From: Porticoccus hydrocarbonoclasticus MCTG13d
GTDB lineage: Bacteria > Pseudomonadota > Gammaproteobacteria > Pseudomonadales > Porticoccaceae
DNA length: 64,000 nucleotides
Direction: 5' to 3'
NCBI RefSeq assembly: GCF_000744735.1
Contig: NZ_JQMM01000001.1
Span: 1,922,001 to 1,986,000, forward strand
In this document: positions 10,098 through 19,313 of the stretch, piece after piece
Numbering within the stretch: position 1 is the stretch's first letter
Layout of the letters: the number at the start of each line of letters is the position of its first letter
Position numbers and translations under genes: made by a program
The notes under the pieces: model-generated
The model's input: only the letters and a program-made list of their open reading frames with translations
Told to the model about the DNA's origin: nothing
Databases searched by the model: none

Positions 10098-11114
10098 TCA
10101 CTCAATCAAACCTGACGCTGAAGATTTAAGCTGAATGCCCAGTTCATCGCGCTGGGCATACAGACCAAACAGACCACCAGTATGAATAAATACAATATCG
10201 GAGGCGTCCTGAAACACCCCTGCCTTGATTTCCTCAACCAGGCCGTAAAACGCCTTACCGGTATAGACCGGGTCGAGTATCAGTCCCTCGAGAGAGGCCA
10301 TGTGACGGATAGTGGAGAAGACCTCTGCCCTTGCCCGGCCATAGCCGGGACCGATATAACGATCGTTGACCTGAATAGCCACTTGCGTCATGTCCACAGA
10401 TGTACCGTAACGTCTCGTCCAGTCACTGATATCTTCTCTGATCTTGTTATGAAAATACGCGGCATCATCACAAACGGCAAATCCCACCACAGGTATATCC
10501 AACTGGGATAGGTGGCAACCAAGTGTCAGGCCTGCCTGTGTACCTCCAGACCCTGTTGCACAGACAATAGCGTCCGGCTTGATCTCGAGCTCCCTGAATT
10601 GGCATGCCAGCTCACTGACAGAGTGCAGATAACCCCAAATGCCAATGCCGTCACTGGCACCCGTGGGGATGACATATGGCTTGCGACCCCGACTACGATA
10701 AAAATCAAGCCAGTGGTCAATCAATTCAGGCAAGTGTTGATATTGTTTCTGTGGATAACAGCTGATTTCTGCCCCGACCAGACTGTCCAGTAGTAAATTG
10801 CCATCGGGTGGCCGCTCGGGCAGCTCACCCCTGAGAATCAGGTGCACCTTTAAACCCAGCTGTGCACCCAAAACAGCCGTCGCTCTGCAATGATTGGACT
10901 GTAGACCGCCACTGGTAAGCAGCGTATCAGCGCCCTCTGCTATTGCCCGGGCCAGAACAAATTCGAGTTTTCTGACTTTGTTGCCACTGACGGCACAACC
11001 AGTGAGGTCATCGCGTTTAACCCAGATTCTCGGACCGGCCAATTCAGTGGATAACCGCGGCAAAAACTGGAGCGGCGTAGGCAGCTGCGCAAGATTGAGC
11101 TTGTCCGGAATCAT
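10098..11114 (-). CDS. dcyD: PLP-dependent D-cysteine desulfhydrase/ACC deaminase family enzyme
   Basis: About 338 residues, a fold-type II PLP enzyme. The Schiff-base lysine is in SGNKVRKLEF, and the substrate/phosphate motifs are TSGGLQSNHCRATA and ATGSGGTQAGLTLG. D-cysteine desulfhydrase releases sulfide, ammonia and pyruvate from D-cysteine; close relatives act on 1-aminocyclopropane-1-carboxylate or L-cysteate, so the substrate is uncertain. ATG 11114 is preferred over TTG 11120. Neither has a ribosome binding site, because the start abuts the yajC terminator. It precedes the AGCS symporter by a few bases. Confidence 0.82.
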   Translation of the reverse strand: MIPDKLNLAQLPTPLQFLPRLSTELAGPRIWVKRDDLTGCAVSGNKVRKLEFVLARAIAEGADTLLTSGGLQSNHCRATAVLGAQLGLKVHLILRGELPERPPDGNLLLDSLVGAEISCYPQKQYQHLPELIDHWLDFYRSRGRKPYVIPTGASDGIGIWGYLHSVSELACQFRELEIKPDAIVCATGSGGTQAGLTLGCHLSQLDIPVVGFAVCDDAAYFHNKIREDISDWTRRYGTSVDMTQVAIQVNDRYIGPGYGRARAEVFSTIRHMASLEGLILDPVYTGKAFYGLVEEIKAGVFQDASDIVFIHTGGLFGLYAQRDELGIQLKSSASGLIE

Positions 11115-11121
11115 GGGCAAA

Positions 11122-11148
11122 AAAAAGGCCGCATATGCGGCCTTCTCT
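11122..11148 (-). terminator. Rho-independent terminator of yajC
   Basis: On the minus strand, AAGGCCGCATATGCGGCCTT is a perfect palindromic stem followed by a run of eight T. It begins at the yajC stop codon and ends against the start codon of the next gene. Confidence 0.9.
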
Positions 11149-11483
11149 CAGATATCCTTGATGGTGCCTTTGGGCAAAACAGCGTGAACAGCCGCCCTCT
11201 GGAACTTTAATTCCACATTATTGGCCACCTGTATGGTCATATAGTCATCATCAAGTTTGGTGATCTTGCCGAGCAACCCGCTATTCATTACCACCTCATC
11301 TCCCTTGCCCAGTGAACCAGTCAGTTCACGGTGTTCCTTCTGACGTTTGCGCTGTGGACGGATAATCAGAAAATACATAAAAAGAAACAGCCCACCGAAC
11401 ATCAGTAGTGTGAAGATCGGGTTTGGTTCGGAGCCGGACGGAGCAGGCGCCGCCATTACAACCTGTGATAAATCAAATGACAT
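11148..11483 (-). CDS. yajC: Preprotein translocase subunit YajC
   Basis: A 111-residue single-span inner-membrane accessory subunit of the SecDF-YajC complex. The helix FTLLMFGGLFLFMYFLIIRP is followed by QRKRQKEHRELTGSLGKGDEV and a small beta domain, all typical. The N-terminal MAAPAPSGSEPNP is the usual low-complexity lead. In most proteobacteria yajC lies in tgt-yajC-secD-secF; here it is alone with its own terminator, between bcp and the desulfhydrase gene. Confidence 0.92.
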   Translation of the reverse strand: MSFDLSQVVMAAPAPSGSEPNPIFTLLMFGGLFLFMYFLIIRPQRKRQKEHRELTGSLGKGDEVVMNSGLLGKITKLDDDYMTIQVANNVELKFQRAAVHAVLPKGTIKDI

Positions 11484-11558
11484 TCGGTTACCTCATTATT
11501 TATTTGAACAGTGTGTTATAAAACAGAAGCGGGACTTTAGCGCGATACTGGCTCCACC

Positions 11559-12035
11559 TCAAACCAGATTTTCCTTCACCCACCCCAGAATATCATCGTG
11601 GTGGGTCTTTGTTTTGACCTTGTCCATTACCAACCTGATCTTGCCCTGCTTGTCGATAACAATCGAGGTGCGCAACACGCCCATAAATTCACGGCCCATG
11701 AACTTCTTCATGCCCCAGCAGCCATAAGTCTCCGTAACTGCATGATCCTCATCTGAAAGGAGATCAAAATTCAGTTGCTGTTTTTCTTCAAACCGGGCCA
11801 ACCGTGGATAAGGGTCAGGGCTAATGCCCAAAACAACCGTATCAAGTTTGGCAAATTCAGACTTGGTATCACGGATGCCACAGGCTTGGACGGTACAACC
11901 CGGCGTCATGGCTTTGGGATAGAAGTACAACACGACATTTTTATTGCCCTTAAAGTCTGTCAGTTTAATCGTCTCACCACGCTGATTTTTTAGGCTGAAC
12001 GCTGGCGCTGCGCTTCCCACTTTAGGAAATGGCAT
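11559..12035 (-). CDS. bcp: Thioredoxin-dependent peroxiredoxin (Bcp/PrxQ)
   Basis: A 158-residue peroxiredoxin that reduces hydrogen and organic peroxides using thioredoxin. The motif YPKAMTPGCTVQACGIRD carries the peroxidatic C47 and the resolving C52, five residues apart as in E. coli Bcp. The length is normal for the family. It is monocistronic in appearance, upstream of yajC on the same strand with a 75-base gap. Confidence 0.95.
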   Translation of the reverse strand: MPFPKVGSAAPAFSLKNQRGETIKLTDFKGNKNVVLYFYPKAMTPGCTVQACGIRDTKSEFAKLDTVVLGISPDPYPRLARFEEKQQLNFDLLSDEDHAVTETYGCWGMKKFMGREFMGVLRTSIVIDKQGKIRLVMDKVKTKTHHDDILGWVKENLV

Positions 12036-12105
12036 GAATAATGTCTCCTTACTGCGGTTTTTTAGTCATTGGAAGGTATTTAGGGAGCTTACTTTAACAA
12101 AAATT

Positions 12106-12618
12106 TTAGAAACAGGTGCGCTGAAATGTATTGTACTTGCTGACTTGCAGGTTAAGTTGTTCCTTGAGCACTCTGGCCAGCTTGAATCGGTCGGCACGGT
12201 TTAGGAATTCGCCTAACCGGTAGCAGTGCCCCAAAGCCACCAGATCGATCAACGGCAATCCCATGGGCCGATCTGGGCCATCTACGAGAAATCTCACAGA
12301 CTGCTGAGGAAACGTCAGGTTAAAGTCAGGAGTGTCTCTACCACGTTCAAGCCTCAGCACACCATTCTGCACAGTGATGACCTCACGAAAATCCAGCTTG
12401 CGGAGAGTCAGACGCATCGCTGTGCCCAATGCAACAATCTCAATGCCGGCAAAAGGCAGGACTAGCCATGCACCGTTGAGCGCCATCCCGGTCGCCAGAA
12501 TCAGCAATACGACAGAAGCAGCAAGCAGAACATAAAGATTACCCTTCCCATCCATCGAACGATTGGGGCTGAGTACCAGCTGCCTGGCATGATCTGTCAA
12601 CGCATGGAGGGTAACCAT
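12106..12618 (-). CDS. DUF2244 domain membrane protein
   Basis: About 170 residues. Two adjacent helices (near LYVLLAASVVLLILATGMAL and AWLVLPFAGIEIVALGTAM) are followed by a soluble domain with LRLERGR and PMGLPLIDLVALG, matching the DUF2244 layout often found near cytochrome oxidase genes. The open frame extends to 12741, but that would cross the mdh terminator. ATG 12618 has GGAG five bases upstream. Function unknown. Confidence 0.75.
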   Translation of the reverse strand: MVTLHALTDHARQLVLSPNRSMDGKGNLYVLLAASVVLLILATGMALNGAWLVLPFAGIEIVALGTAMRLTLRKLDFREVITVQNGVLRLERGRDTPDFNLTFPQQSVRFLVDGPDRPMGLPLIDLVALGHCYRLGEFLNRADRFKLARVLKEQLNLQVSKYNTFQRTCF

Positions 12619-12690
12619 AATTGCTCCTGCACTCAGTATAGACCGTTTTAATACAGATTCACCGATCACGAAAACGTTCTCTGAGACATG

Positions 12691-12718
12691 AAAAAAGGCG
12701 CTCTTAAGAGCGCCTTTT
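12691..12718 (-). terminator. Rho-independent terminator of mdh
   Basis: AAAAGGCGCTCTTAAGAGCGCC followed by TTTTTT on the minus strand. It is a perfect stem 30 bases after the mdh stop codon. Confidence 0.9.
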
Positions 12719-12748
12719 CCAGAATAACAAGCTTGAGACATGCTGGCC

Positions 12749-13729
12749 TCAGGGCAGCAAATGGCTCACAGCATCGCGTTCCTCGGCGAGTTCTTTTTCA
12801 GTGGCGGACATTCTGCTGCGGGAGAAATCATTGATTTCCAAGCCCTGCACAATCTCCCAATCACCATTTTTACAGACACAGGGGAAAGAGTAGATCAGGC
12901 CTTCAGCAATATCGTAACTACCATCGCTGTAGACACCCATACTAACCCAATCGCCCGAGTTTGAGCCAAGCGCCCAACTGCGCATGTGGTCGATAGCAGC
13001 ATTTGCAGCTGAAGCTGCGGAAGAGGCACCACGGGCCTTGATAATCGCTGCACCGCGCTGTTGAACTTCAGGAATATAAGTCGATTCGTACCAAGCCTGA
13101 TCGATCAGGTCAATCGCTGCCTTGCCCTGAACAGTAGCGTGGTGAAGATCAGGATATTGGGTCGAAGAGTGATTGCCCCAAATCGTCATTTTTGTAATAT
13201 CGTTAATGCTGGTGCCGGTCTTCTGGGCCAGCTGGGTCATGGCACGGTTATGATCAAGCCGCGTCATGGCGGTAAACTGGCGGGGGTTAATGTTCGGTGC
13301 ATTGCGTTGGGCGATCAGGGCATTGGTGTTGGCTGGATTGCCCACCACCAACACTTTAATGCCGGGCGATGCGTTGTCATTGATCGCTTTACCCTGCACA
13401 GAGAAAATAGCCGCATTGGCTTCCAGCAAATCCTTGCGCTCCATACCCGGTCCACGGGGTCGAGCACCGACCAAAAGTGCGTAGTCTGCATCCTTGAAAG
13501 CAATATTCGGATCGTCTGTCTGAACAATCCCCGTCAGCAGCGGGAAAGCACAATCATCCAGCTCCATGGCCACGCCCTTGAGCGCCTCCAGTGCTGGCGT
13601 AATTTCCAGTAATTGCAGAATGACCGGTTGGTCTTCACCGAGCATTTGACCCGCAGCGATACGGAACAGTAGGGAATAGCTAATTTGGCCGGCGGCGCCG
13701 GTGACGGCAACACGTACAGGTGCTTTCAC
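12749..13729 (-). CDS. mdh: Malate dehydrogenase
   Basis: A 326-residue NAD-dependent enzyme interconverting malate and oxaloacetate in the TCA cycle. It belongs to the cytosolic-type branch found in Burkholderia and many marine gammaproteobacteria, longer than the 312-residue E. coli Mdh. The NAD motif is [19 protein letters not shown], substrate arginines lie in [15 protein letters not shown], and the catalytic His is in [12 protein letters not shown]. The GTG at 13729 follows GGAG and gives the family N-terminus ([11 protein letters not shown]). The remaining TCA genes lie 20 kb away. Confidence 0.95.
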   Translation of the reverse strand: MKAPVRVAVTGAAGQISYSLLFRIAAGQMLGEDQPVILQLLEITPALEALKGVAMELDDCAFPLLTGIVQTDDPNIAFKDADYALLVGARPRGPGMERKDLLEANAAIFSVQGKAINDNASPGIKVLVVGNPANTNALIAQRNAPNINPRQFTAMTRLDHNRAMTQLAQKTGTSINDITKMTIWGNHSSTQYPDLHHATVQGKAAIDLIDQAWYESTYIPEVQQRGAAIIKARGASSAASAANAAIDHMRSWALGSNSGDWVSMGVYSDGSYDIAEGLIYSFPCVCKNGDWEIVQGLEINDFSRSRMSATEKELAEERDAVSHLLP

Positions 13730-13844
13730 AATAGATCTCCAAAACAAATTGATAATCAGATGGGGACGACATTATAAGGAAATGGCTAAGAATTTCACTT
13801 GTTCAGACAGATGATGAGCATCGATTGAGTGAATAAGTGAGTTC

Positions 13845-14285
13845 TCAGGGGCGGCGAGCAACCATGGCGCAAGTATCCAGTAGCTCCTGAACCGGCACTC
13901 TCACGTAGTCGTAACGATAAAAATCATCGGTCAGAATCACACCGTCCCAAATGACAATATCCAGATCAATGGTTCTGGGGCCAGATTTTATCGGCCCCTT
14001 CAGCCGGCCCATCCTGTCCTCCACGGCCTTCAGATAATGATTAAAGGGTACTCTATCCAGGGGTGTTTCAATCAGATATGCCGTGTTGAGGAAATCGGGC
14101 TGAAACTGATAACCCACGGGTGATGTCTGGATAACGTCGGCTGCCGCCAACAGAATCGTTTCAGCAGCCAGAATCTCATAACAACGTGCAATATTCCTGG
14201 CTGCCTCGATATTGGAACCGACGGAAATAATAACGCGATGCAGATGATCACCCCCTGACTCATTCAACTTTATCACCAGATTCAT
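13845..14285 (-). CDS. folK: HPPK-type 6-hydroxymethyl-7,8-dihydropterin pyrophosphokinase
   Basis: About 146 residues, slightly shorter than the usual 155-165. It transfers pyrophosphate from ATP to hydroxymethyl-dihydropterin in folate synthesis. HRVIISVGSNIEAARNI opens the domain and GPRTIDLDIVIWDG is the signature that binds Mg-ATP. The middle of the protein (PDFLNTAYLIET) also fits. The reading frame overlaps the end of folM by 26 bases, so the two are translationally linked. The short C-terminus ending in MVARRP makes me slightly less sure it is a canonical FolK rather than a paralogue. Confidence 0.85.
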   Translation of the reverse strand: MNLVIKLNESGGDHLHRVIISVGSNIEAARNIARCYEILAAETILLAAADVIQTSPVGYQFQPDFLNTAYLIETPLDRVPFNHYLKAVEDRMGRLKGPIKSGPRTIDLDIVIWDGVILTDDFYRYDYVRVPVQELLDTCAMVARRP

Positions 14286-15036
14286 ACTCTTCAGCGTTGA
14301 GACCCAGGTGGTTCATACCTTCACCTCCGTCAACAAATAGTATTTGACCTGTGACGAAGTCACTATCCAGTAAATAGTTCATAGCCCGGATCAGGTCTTC
14401 CACTCTGCCCTGACGCTGTAGCGGAATACCCTGAATTCGCCAATCAATATAATCGCCGGTACGGGTTTCCCCCGGTAACACTACACCAGGGGCTATACCA
14501 TTGACCCGGATTCGGGGCGAGAACTCCATTGCTGCCAGCTTTGTAAACTCGGCGAGTGCTTTTTTTGACATCAGGTAAGCACCATACTGATATTGTTGAA
14601 AGGCGATCTTGTTATCCAGAATATTAATGATGGAGCCACTCGCCACTTGCTTTGCGAAGCTCCCGGATAACAGGTAGGGAGCAAAAAAATTTACTGAGAA
14701 CTGCTTCTGCAGTAATGCGCGATCTGTATTCGCTATCGTCCCGGCATGGTAAGCCGAGGCGCTGTTAATTAATACCTGAAGGCGTGGAAAGCAATGATAA
14801 ACCTGTTCCACCAAGCATCCGGGGTCATCATCAGCGAGATCAAACGGGAACGTTTCACAGCGAACTCCTCTACACCGGATCAATTCAGCCTGTTGCTGCG
14901 CCTGCTCGGAGGAATGGTGATAATGAAGCGCAATATCGCAACCACGATCTGCCAATGCGGTCGCGAATGCCAGGCCAAGTCGGGTAGCGGCACCGGTCAC
15001 CAGCGCTGCAGGACGCTGCTGTTCTTTATCGGTCAT
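14260..15036 (-). CDS. folM: Dihydromonapterin reductase/pteridine reductase (SDR family)
   Basis: A 258-residue short-chain dehydrogenase. The NADPH motif TGAATRLGLAFATALADRG carries an Arg in place of the common Gly, typical of pteridine reductases. The catalytic Tyr/Lys lie in YQYGAYLMSKKALAEF, followed by PRIRVNGIAPGVVLPGE. FolM reduces dihydromonapterin and, weakly, dihydrofolate. The overlap with folK supports a pterin substrate. ATG 15036 is preceded by GGAG; the frame is open to 15060. Confidence 0.85.
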   Translation of the reverse strand: MTDKEQQRPAALVTGAATRLGLAFATALADRGCDIALHYHHSSEQAQQQAELIRCRGVRCETFPFDLADDDPGCLVEQVYHCFPRLQVLINSASAYHAGTIANTDRALLQKQFSVNFFAPYLLSGSFAKQVASGSIINILDNKIAFQQYQYGAYLMSKKALAEFTKLAAMEFSPRIRVNGIAPGVVLPGETRTGDYIDWRIQGIPLQRQGRVEDLIRAMNYLLDSDFVTGQILFVDGGEGMNHLGLNAEEYESGDKVE

Positions 15037-15220
15037 GGTGATCTCCAGTCCAAGCTCCAATCATTTCATTGAAGGTAGCCGGGATCAACCAGTGACCTCA
15101 ATCGGGCAAGCTTTACCGAGTAATTGCAGATTGCATCAAACATTTTCAGCTGACTGGGGTCTATGAAGGGTCAACTTTGATAAACTAAACCCTTTACTGA
15201 TCAAGAGACAATTTCATCTG

Positions 15221-17293
15221 ATGCCTCATTTTATTCGCAACACCTTCTGTCTACTGCTGTTAACACTGACATCAATAGCCCTTGCCAAGGTCAGCTACAG
15301 TCCCGAGCAACCCAAAACCGCCATTGAAATTGTCAATGAACTGGCCAGCAAGCACTATAGCAAGCAGGTTCTGGATGATGGCTTATCCAACCGCTTTCTT
15401 TCTCAATATGTCAACAATCTAGATCCAGCCAAAAGTTATCTTCTCCAGAGTGATATCGATGAGTTCAGTCGCTGGGAAAACGAGCTGGACAATATGCTCA
15501 AGAAAGGAGACCTGAGCGCCGGTTTTTATATTTTCAATCGTTATCAGGAACGTGCCGAAGCACGCTTGCAAGCCAATATCGACTTGCTGGAAAGTGGCTT
15601 TGAATTTGATCTCACCGAAGATGACAGCCTGAATATGGATCTTGAGCAGGCCCAATGGCCAGCGTCAGCCCAGGCTGCTGATGCCTTCTGGAAAAAACGG
15701 ATCAAGGAGTCGTATCTACGGCTGATTCTCAGCGACAAAGAGCCCGATGCTGCCCGCTCCCTACTGGTAAAACGTTATACCAACCTGCAAAATCAGCTAT
15801 CACAGCGTGACAGTGAGGATATTTTCCAGATTTTCATGAACTCTCTGGCTGAATTGTACGATCCGCATACCAGTTATATGTCGCCTCGTTCCATGGAAAA
15901 CTTCCGCATTGCCATGTCACTGTCTCTGACCGGTATAGGCGCAGTGCTCCAACGGGAAGATGAACACACCAAAGTGGTAAGAATCATTCCAGGTGGACCG
16001 GCAGACAAACAGGGAATACTCAAAGCAGGGGATAAAATTATCAGTGTTGGACAGGGCGAGGAGGAAGCAGTCGATGTCATCGGCTGGCGACTGGATGATG
16101 TCGTAGACATGATTCGCGGTGCCAAGGATACAATCGTCAAGCTTGAAATTATGCCTGCAGTAGGTGAAGCCGCTGGTAGCACTCGAGAAGTTGCCATTGT
16201 CAGAGACAAGATCCAACTTGAGGAACAAGCTGCAAAATCTGAAATTATTGAGGTTCAAAACGATTCAGGTAATTACCGTTTCGGCGTCATCACCATTCCA
16301 ACTTTTTATCTTGATGTCGAGGCATTTTACAATAGGGATCCTGAATTCAAGAGTACCACCAAAGATGTTCAACGCCTGCTGGGCGAAATGGCCGATCAGA
16401 ATATCGACGGTGTCATTCTGGACCTGCGCAATAACGGCGGCGGCTTTCTACAGGAAGCCACCACGTTGACAGACTTGTTCATTGATCCGGGTCCGATTGT
16501 GCAGGTTCGTGATGCTAATGAGGTGGTGTCACGCAATCATCGTTCGCGCTACAACGCCTACTATAGGGGCCCCCTGATGGTGATGACCAACCGGCTCAGC
16601 GCTTCTGCCTCAGAAATTTTTGCCGGAGCGATTCAGGACTATGAAAGAGGCTTTGTTGTTGGCGAGCAGACTTTCGGCAAGGGAACTGTCCAGATACAAT
16701 TGCCGGTTCGCGAGGGGCAGCTAAAGTTGACTGAATCGAAATTTTACCGTGTTTCAGGCGAAAGCACCCAGCATCTGGGCGTAGTTCCCGATATCGAGCT
16801 GCCTGCATTTTATGATGCTGAAATCGTTGGTGAAAGCAGTGAAAAAAATGCACTCCCCTGGGACAAAATAAATGCCGTCCCCCATCGCCGTTATAACCTG
16901 ACAGACCTGCCCGTTGACAGGTTGATTGAACGTCACAAGTCCCGACTCAGTCAGGATCCCGACCTGCGCTACCTCAGTGATGAGCTGATACTGATGAGAG
17001 AGCGCAGAGCACAGCAATCGATATCGCTGAATGAAAAACAACGTCGCCAGGAAGCAAAAGACTACGATTTAACAAGGTTGGCCATTGAAAACAAACGCCG
17101 GTCCGCAAAGGGGTTATCGCCCTATGAAACCGTCGAGGAATGGCAGGCAGAAAATTCTGTCGACGCCGACCCGGACGGGGAGAACACAATACCGCTACCG
17201 GAACGCGATCCACTACTCTATGAGACCGGCAATATCTTTGCCGATGTACTGATAATGAGTGATGCCAGATCCATGTTGGTACAACAGCCTTGA
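15221..17293 (+). CDS. prc: Carboxy-terminal processing (tail-specific) protease Prc
   Basis: A 690-residue periplasmic S41 peptidase that trims C-termini and degrades SsrA-tagged or misfolded envelope proteins. A signal peptide covers residues 1-22 (cleavage near ALA). The Prc N-terminal domain is followed by PDZ (about 230-320, IIPGGPADKQGILKAGD) and the protease domain. The catalytic serine is S462 in LSASASEIF and the lysine K487 in FGKGTVQ. The spacing of 25 equals that of E. coli S452/K477. A DUF3340-like C-terminal extension is present. It stands alone on the plus strand. Confidence 0.95.
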   Translation: MPHFIRNTFCLLLLTLTSIALAKVSYSPEQPKTAIEIVNELASKHYSKQVLDDGLSNRFLSQYVNNLDPAKSYLLQSDIDEFSRWENELDNMLKKGDLSAGFYIFNRYQERAEARLQANIDLLESGFEFDLTEDDSLNMDLEQAQWPASAQAADAFWKKRIKESYLRLILSDKEPDAARSLLVKRYTNLQNQLSQRDSEDIFQIFMNSLAELYDPHTSYMSPRSMENFRIAMSLSLTGIGAVLQREDEHTKVVRIIPGGPADKQGILKAGDKIISVGQGEEEAVDVIGWRLDDVVDMIRGAKDTIVKLEIMPAVGEAAGSTREVAIVRDKIQLEEQAAKSEIIEVQNDSGNYRFGVITIPTFYLDVEAFYNRDPEFKSTTKDVQRLLGEMADQNIDGVILDLRNNGGGFLQEATTLTDLFIDPGPIVQVRDANEVVSRNHRSRYNAYYRGPLMVMTNRLSASASEIFAGAIQDYERGFVVGEQTFGKGTVQIQLPVREGQLKLTESKFYRVSGESTQHLGVVPDIELPAFYDAEIVGESSEKNALPWDKINAVPHRRYNLTDLPVDRLIERHKSRLSQDPDLRYLSDELILMRERRAQQSISLNEKQRRQEAKDYDLTRLAIENKRRSAKGLSPYETVEEWQAENSVDADPDGENTIPLPERDPLLYETGNIFADVLIMSDARSMLVQQP

Positions 17294-17450
17294 ACCAATA
17301 ACAGCCCTGAGCCGGTAGACAGCTTGAGCCGATGCACAGCCTGACCAGCTGTGATCCGATATTATCCATCAGCTTGAAGTCAATCAAAGTAGCCGGATGA
17401 CCAACTAAAAAGTATGCTCGGAACACCTGCTGTGACCGCTGGAACAAGAC

Positions 17451-18263
17451 ATGTATATCGTTTCTTTTAACGTAAACGGGTTGCGTGCCCGTCTTCACCA
17501 GCTGAAAGCCGTTATCGACAAATATTCCCCGGACGTGATTGGCCTGCAGGAAACCAAGGTTGAAGATGCAGCCTTTCCCATTAAGGAAATACAGGGAATG
17601 GGTTACGATGCGATTTATCACGGCCAGAAAGGTCACTATGGTGTTGCCCTGCTCTACCGAACACCCATCGCTAACCACATGAAGGGGCTACCTGACAACC
17701 CGGAAGATCACCAGAGAAGGCTGATTTATGGAAAGTTCGCTCTTAACAACCGTACGGTCCATATCTATAACGGGTATTTCCCCCAGGGCGAAAACCGAAG
17801 CCATCCACAGAAATTCCCCTGTAAAAAACAGTTCTACGAAGATCTAATACACCACATATCGAGCGTTCACGCCAATGGCGACCACATCATTGTGATGGGT
17901 GACATGAACATAGCTCCCTTCGACCGGGATATTGGTATTGGGGACGAAAACCGCAAACGCTGGCTACGCACTGGTAAATGCTGTTTTCTGCCCGAAGAGA
18001 GGACATGGCTATCCAGCCTCCAGAAGCTGACACTGAAAGACAGTTTTGATTATTTTCACCCGGATGAACCCAATCGATTCAGTTGGTTCGACTACCGAAG
18101 CCGGGGATTTGAGGCAGACCCCAAGCGCGGTCTTCGAATCGACCTTATTCTCGCCTCCGAAAACCTCCTGCCTGTCGCCACTGATGCCGGCGTTGATTAC
18201 CAGATCAGAGCCATGGAAAAACCCTCCGACCACTGCCCAATCTGGTTGTCTCTCGAGCCTTGA
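17451..18263 (+). CDS. xthA: Exodeoxyribonuclease III
   Basis: A 270-residue AP endonuclease/3'-5' exonuclease of base-excision repair. The signatures are SFNVNGLRARLHQL, GLQETKVED, IVMGDMNIAPFDRDIG and the final SDHCPIWLSLEP. Together these supply the metal-binding Asn/Glu, the Asp-Asn pair and the catalytic His. KRGLRIDLILAS also fits XthA. It lies 157 bases after prc, in the same direction, with no terminator visible between. Confidence 0.95.
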   Translation: MYIVSFNVNGLRARLHQLKAVIDKYSPDVIGLQETKVEDAAFPIKEIQGMGYDAIYHGQKGHYGVALLYRTPIANHMKGLPDNPEDHQRRLIYGKFALNNRTVHIYNGYFPQGENRSHPQKFPCKKQFYEDLIHHISSVHANGDHIIVMGDMNIAPFDRDIGIGDENRKRWLRTGKCCFLPEERTWLSSLQKLTLKDSFDYFHPDEPNRFSWFDYRSRGFEADPKRGLRIDLILASENLLPVATDAGVDYQIRAMEKPSDHCPIWLSLEP

Positions 18264-18336
18264 TCAACAGATTTTGTCAACCGATATCTCACCAGTACGT
18301 TCTAATGAGCACTACTGAAGAAATGGAGTACCCGGC

Positions 18337-18693
18337 ATGCAAAAACTTCCTGTTCTCTGTCTGCTGACCACATCAATCATATTCGGCATGGCGCCGGCTC
18401 TGGCCGGGGATCGCGACCATAAACCGAATTTTCGTGCTGAATACCGCCACGACTACCACCACGACTATCGCCGGAACTATCGGGATGATTATAGATATGA
18501 CGAAAGGCGAGGCCAATACCGTGATCAAAGGTTTCATTCGCACTACCACAGGCACAACAAGTACAGAAAACATTACGGTCATCCCGGCAGACAAAAAAAA
18601 CATGATTACTATAGGAGAAGTGCCTCGGATGATTACATCTACATCATTGGTGGGGCGATACTGATAAATGAAATTTTGCATCACCATCGTTGA
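18337..18693 (+). CDS. Secreted Tyr/His/Arg-rich protein of unknown function
   Basis: 118 residues. A signal peptide covers about residues 1-23 (cleavage near ALA-GD). The mature region is dominated by DYRxDYR-like and HxxYRHxH-like elements, then a short hydrophobic C-terminal stretch (YIYIIGGAILINEIL) ending in HHHR. I do not recognise a family. A resemblance to short basic RcnB-like periplasmic proteins is only superficial. Its stop overlaps the open frame of the downstream sigma factor gene, so it may belong to the same unit. Metal binding by the histidines is speculation. Confidence 0.65.
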   Translation: MQKLPVLCLLTTSIIFGMAPALAGDRDHKPNFRAEYRHDYHHDYRRNYRDDYRYDERRGQYRDQRFHSHYHRHNKYRKHYGHPGRQKKHDYYRRSASDDYIYIIGGAILINEILHHHR

Positions 18694-18776
18694 CAGAGCG
18701 CCAGCTTTCCATGTTGCTGACCTTATTGGATAACCCGGCAAATGACAAAAGGAATAGGACCCTGACGCAGCAATCT

Positions 18777-19313
18777 ATGGAAAATTTTTTGTCGTCTGTA
18801 GAGCGCAGGGCCTACGCCATCGCAGTAACCTCCCTTAGCGACAGGGAGGATGCGCTGGATATTGTGCAGGAGGCCATGACCCAGCTGGTGGTCAGCTATG
18901 CACATAAGCCATGCGACGAATGGCGCCCGTTGTTTTATCGAATATTGCAAAGCAAGATCAATGACTTGCACCGTAAAAGAAAATTTCACAGGCAGTTTAA
19001 AGGATGGCTTCCCCACTTCAGGGACAAACAGGGTAACAAGACTGAAGAAGACCCTATCGAAACCATTGCGGGGCCTGACAGCACAACACCACATACACGG
19101 CATGAGCGCGAACGACAGATCAGTGTTTTGAAAGAGGCACTGATCCATCTCCCTCCCCGCCAACAACAGGTTTTTATGTTGCGCTGCTGGGAAGGCCTCA
19201 ATACAAAAGAAACAGCAATAGCCATGAAGTGCACTGAGGGCAGCGTTAAAACCCATTATTCCCGCGCATTAATCAAGCTTCGGGACACACTGGGAGATTA
19301 TTGGTATGACTGA
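18777..19313 (+). CDS. ECF-type RNA polymerase sigma factor
   Basis: About 178 residues. Region 2 is near the N-terminus (MENFLSSVERRAYAIA, DALDIVQEAMTQLV). Region 4 at residues 115-175 holds LPPRQQQVFMLRCWEGL and a helix-turn-helix ending SVKTHYSRALIKLRD. The frame is open upstream to 18690, but homologues I know begin at the ME-F-SVERRAY segment, so ATG 18777 is chosen although its ribosome site is weak. It overlaps the next gene by eight bases. With the DUF3619-like and DUF3106 genes it forms a conserved three-gene group; the stimulus is unknown. Confidence 0.82.
   Translation: MENFLSSVERRAYAIAVTSLSDREDALDIVQEAMTQLVVSYAHKPCDEWRPLFYRILQSKINDLHRKRKFHRQFKGWLPHFRDKQGNKTEEDPIETIAGPDSTTPHTRHERERQISVLKEALIHLPPRQQQVFMLRCWEGLNTKETAIAMKCTEGSVKTHYSRALIKLRDTLGDYWYD

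Noticed and set aside
12619-12741. Longer N-terminus for the DUF2244 protein
   Set aside because: It would be translated across the mdh terminator, while a good ribosome site precedes ATG 12618.
16974-17678. 234-codon minus-strand ORF
   Set aside because: Overlaps the ends of prc and xthA in antisense; no motif.
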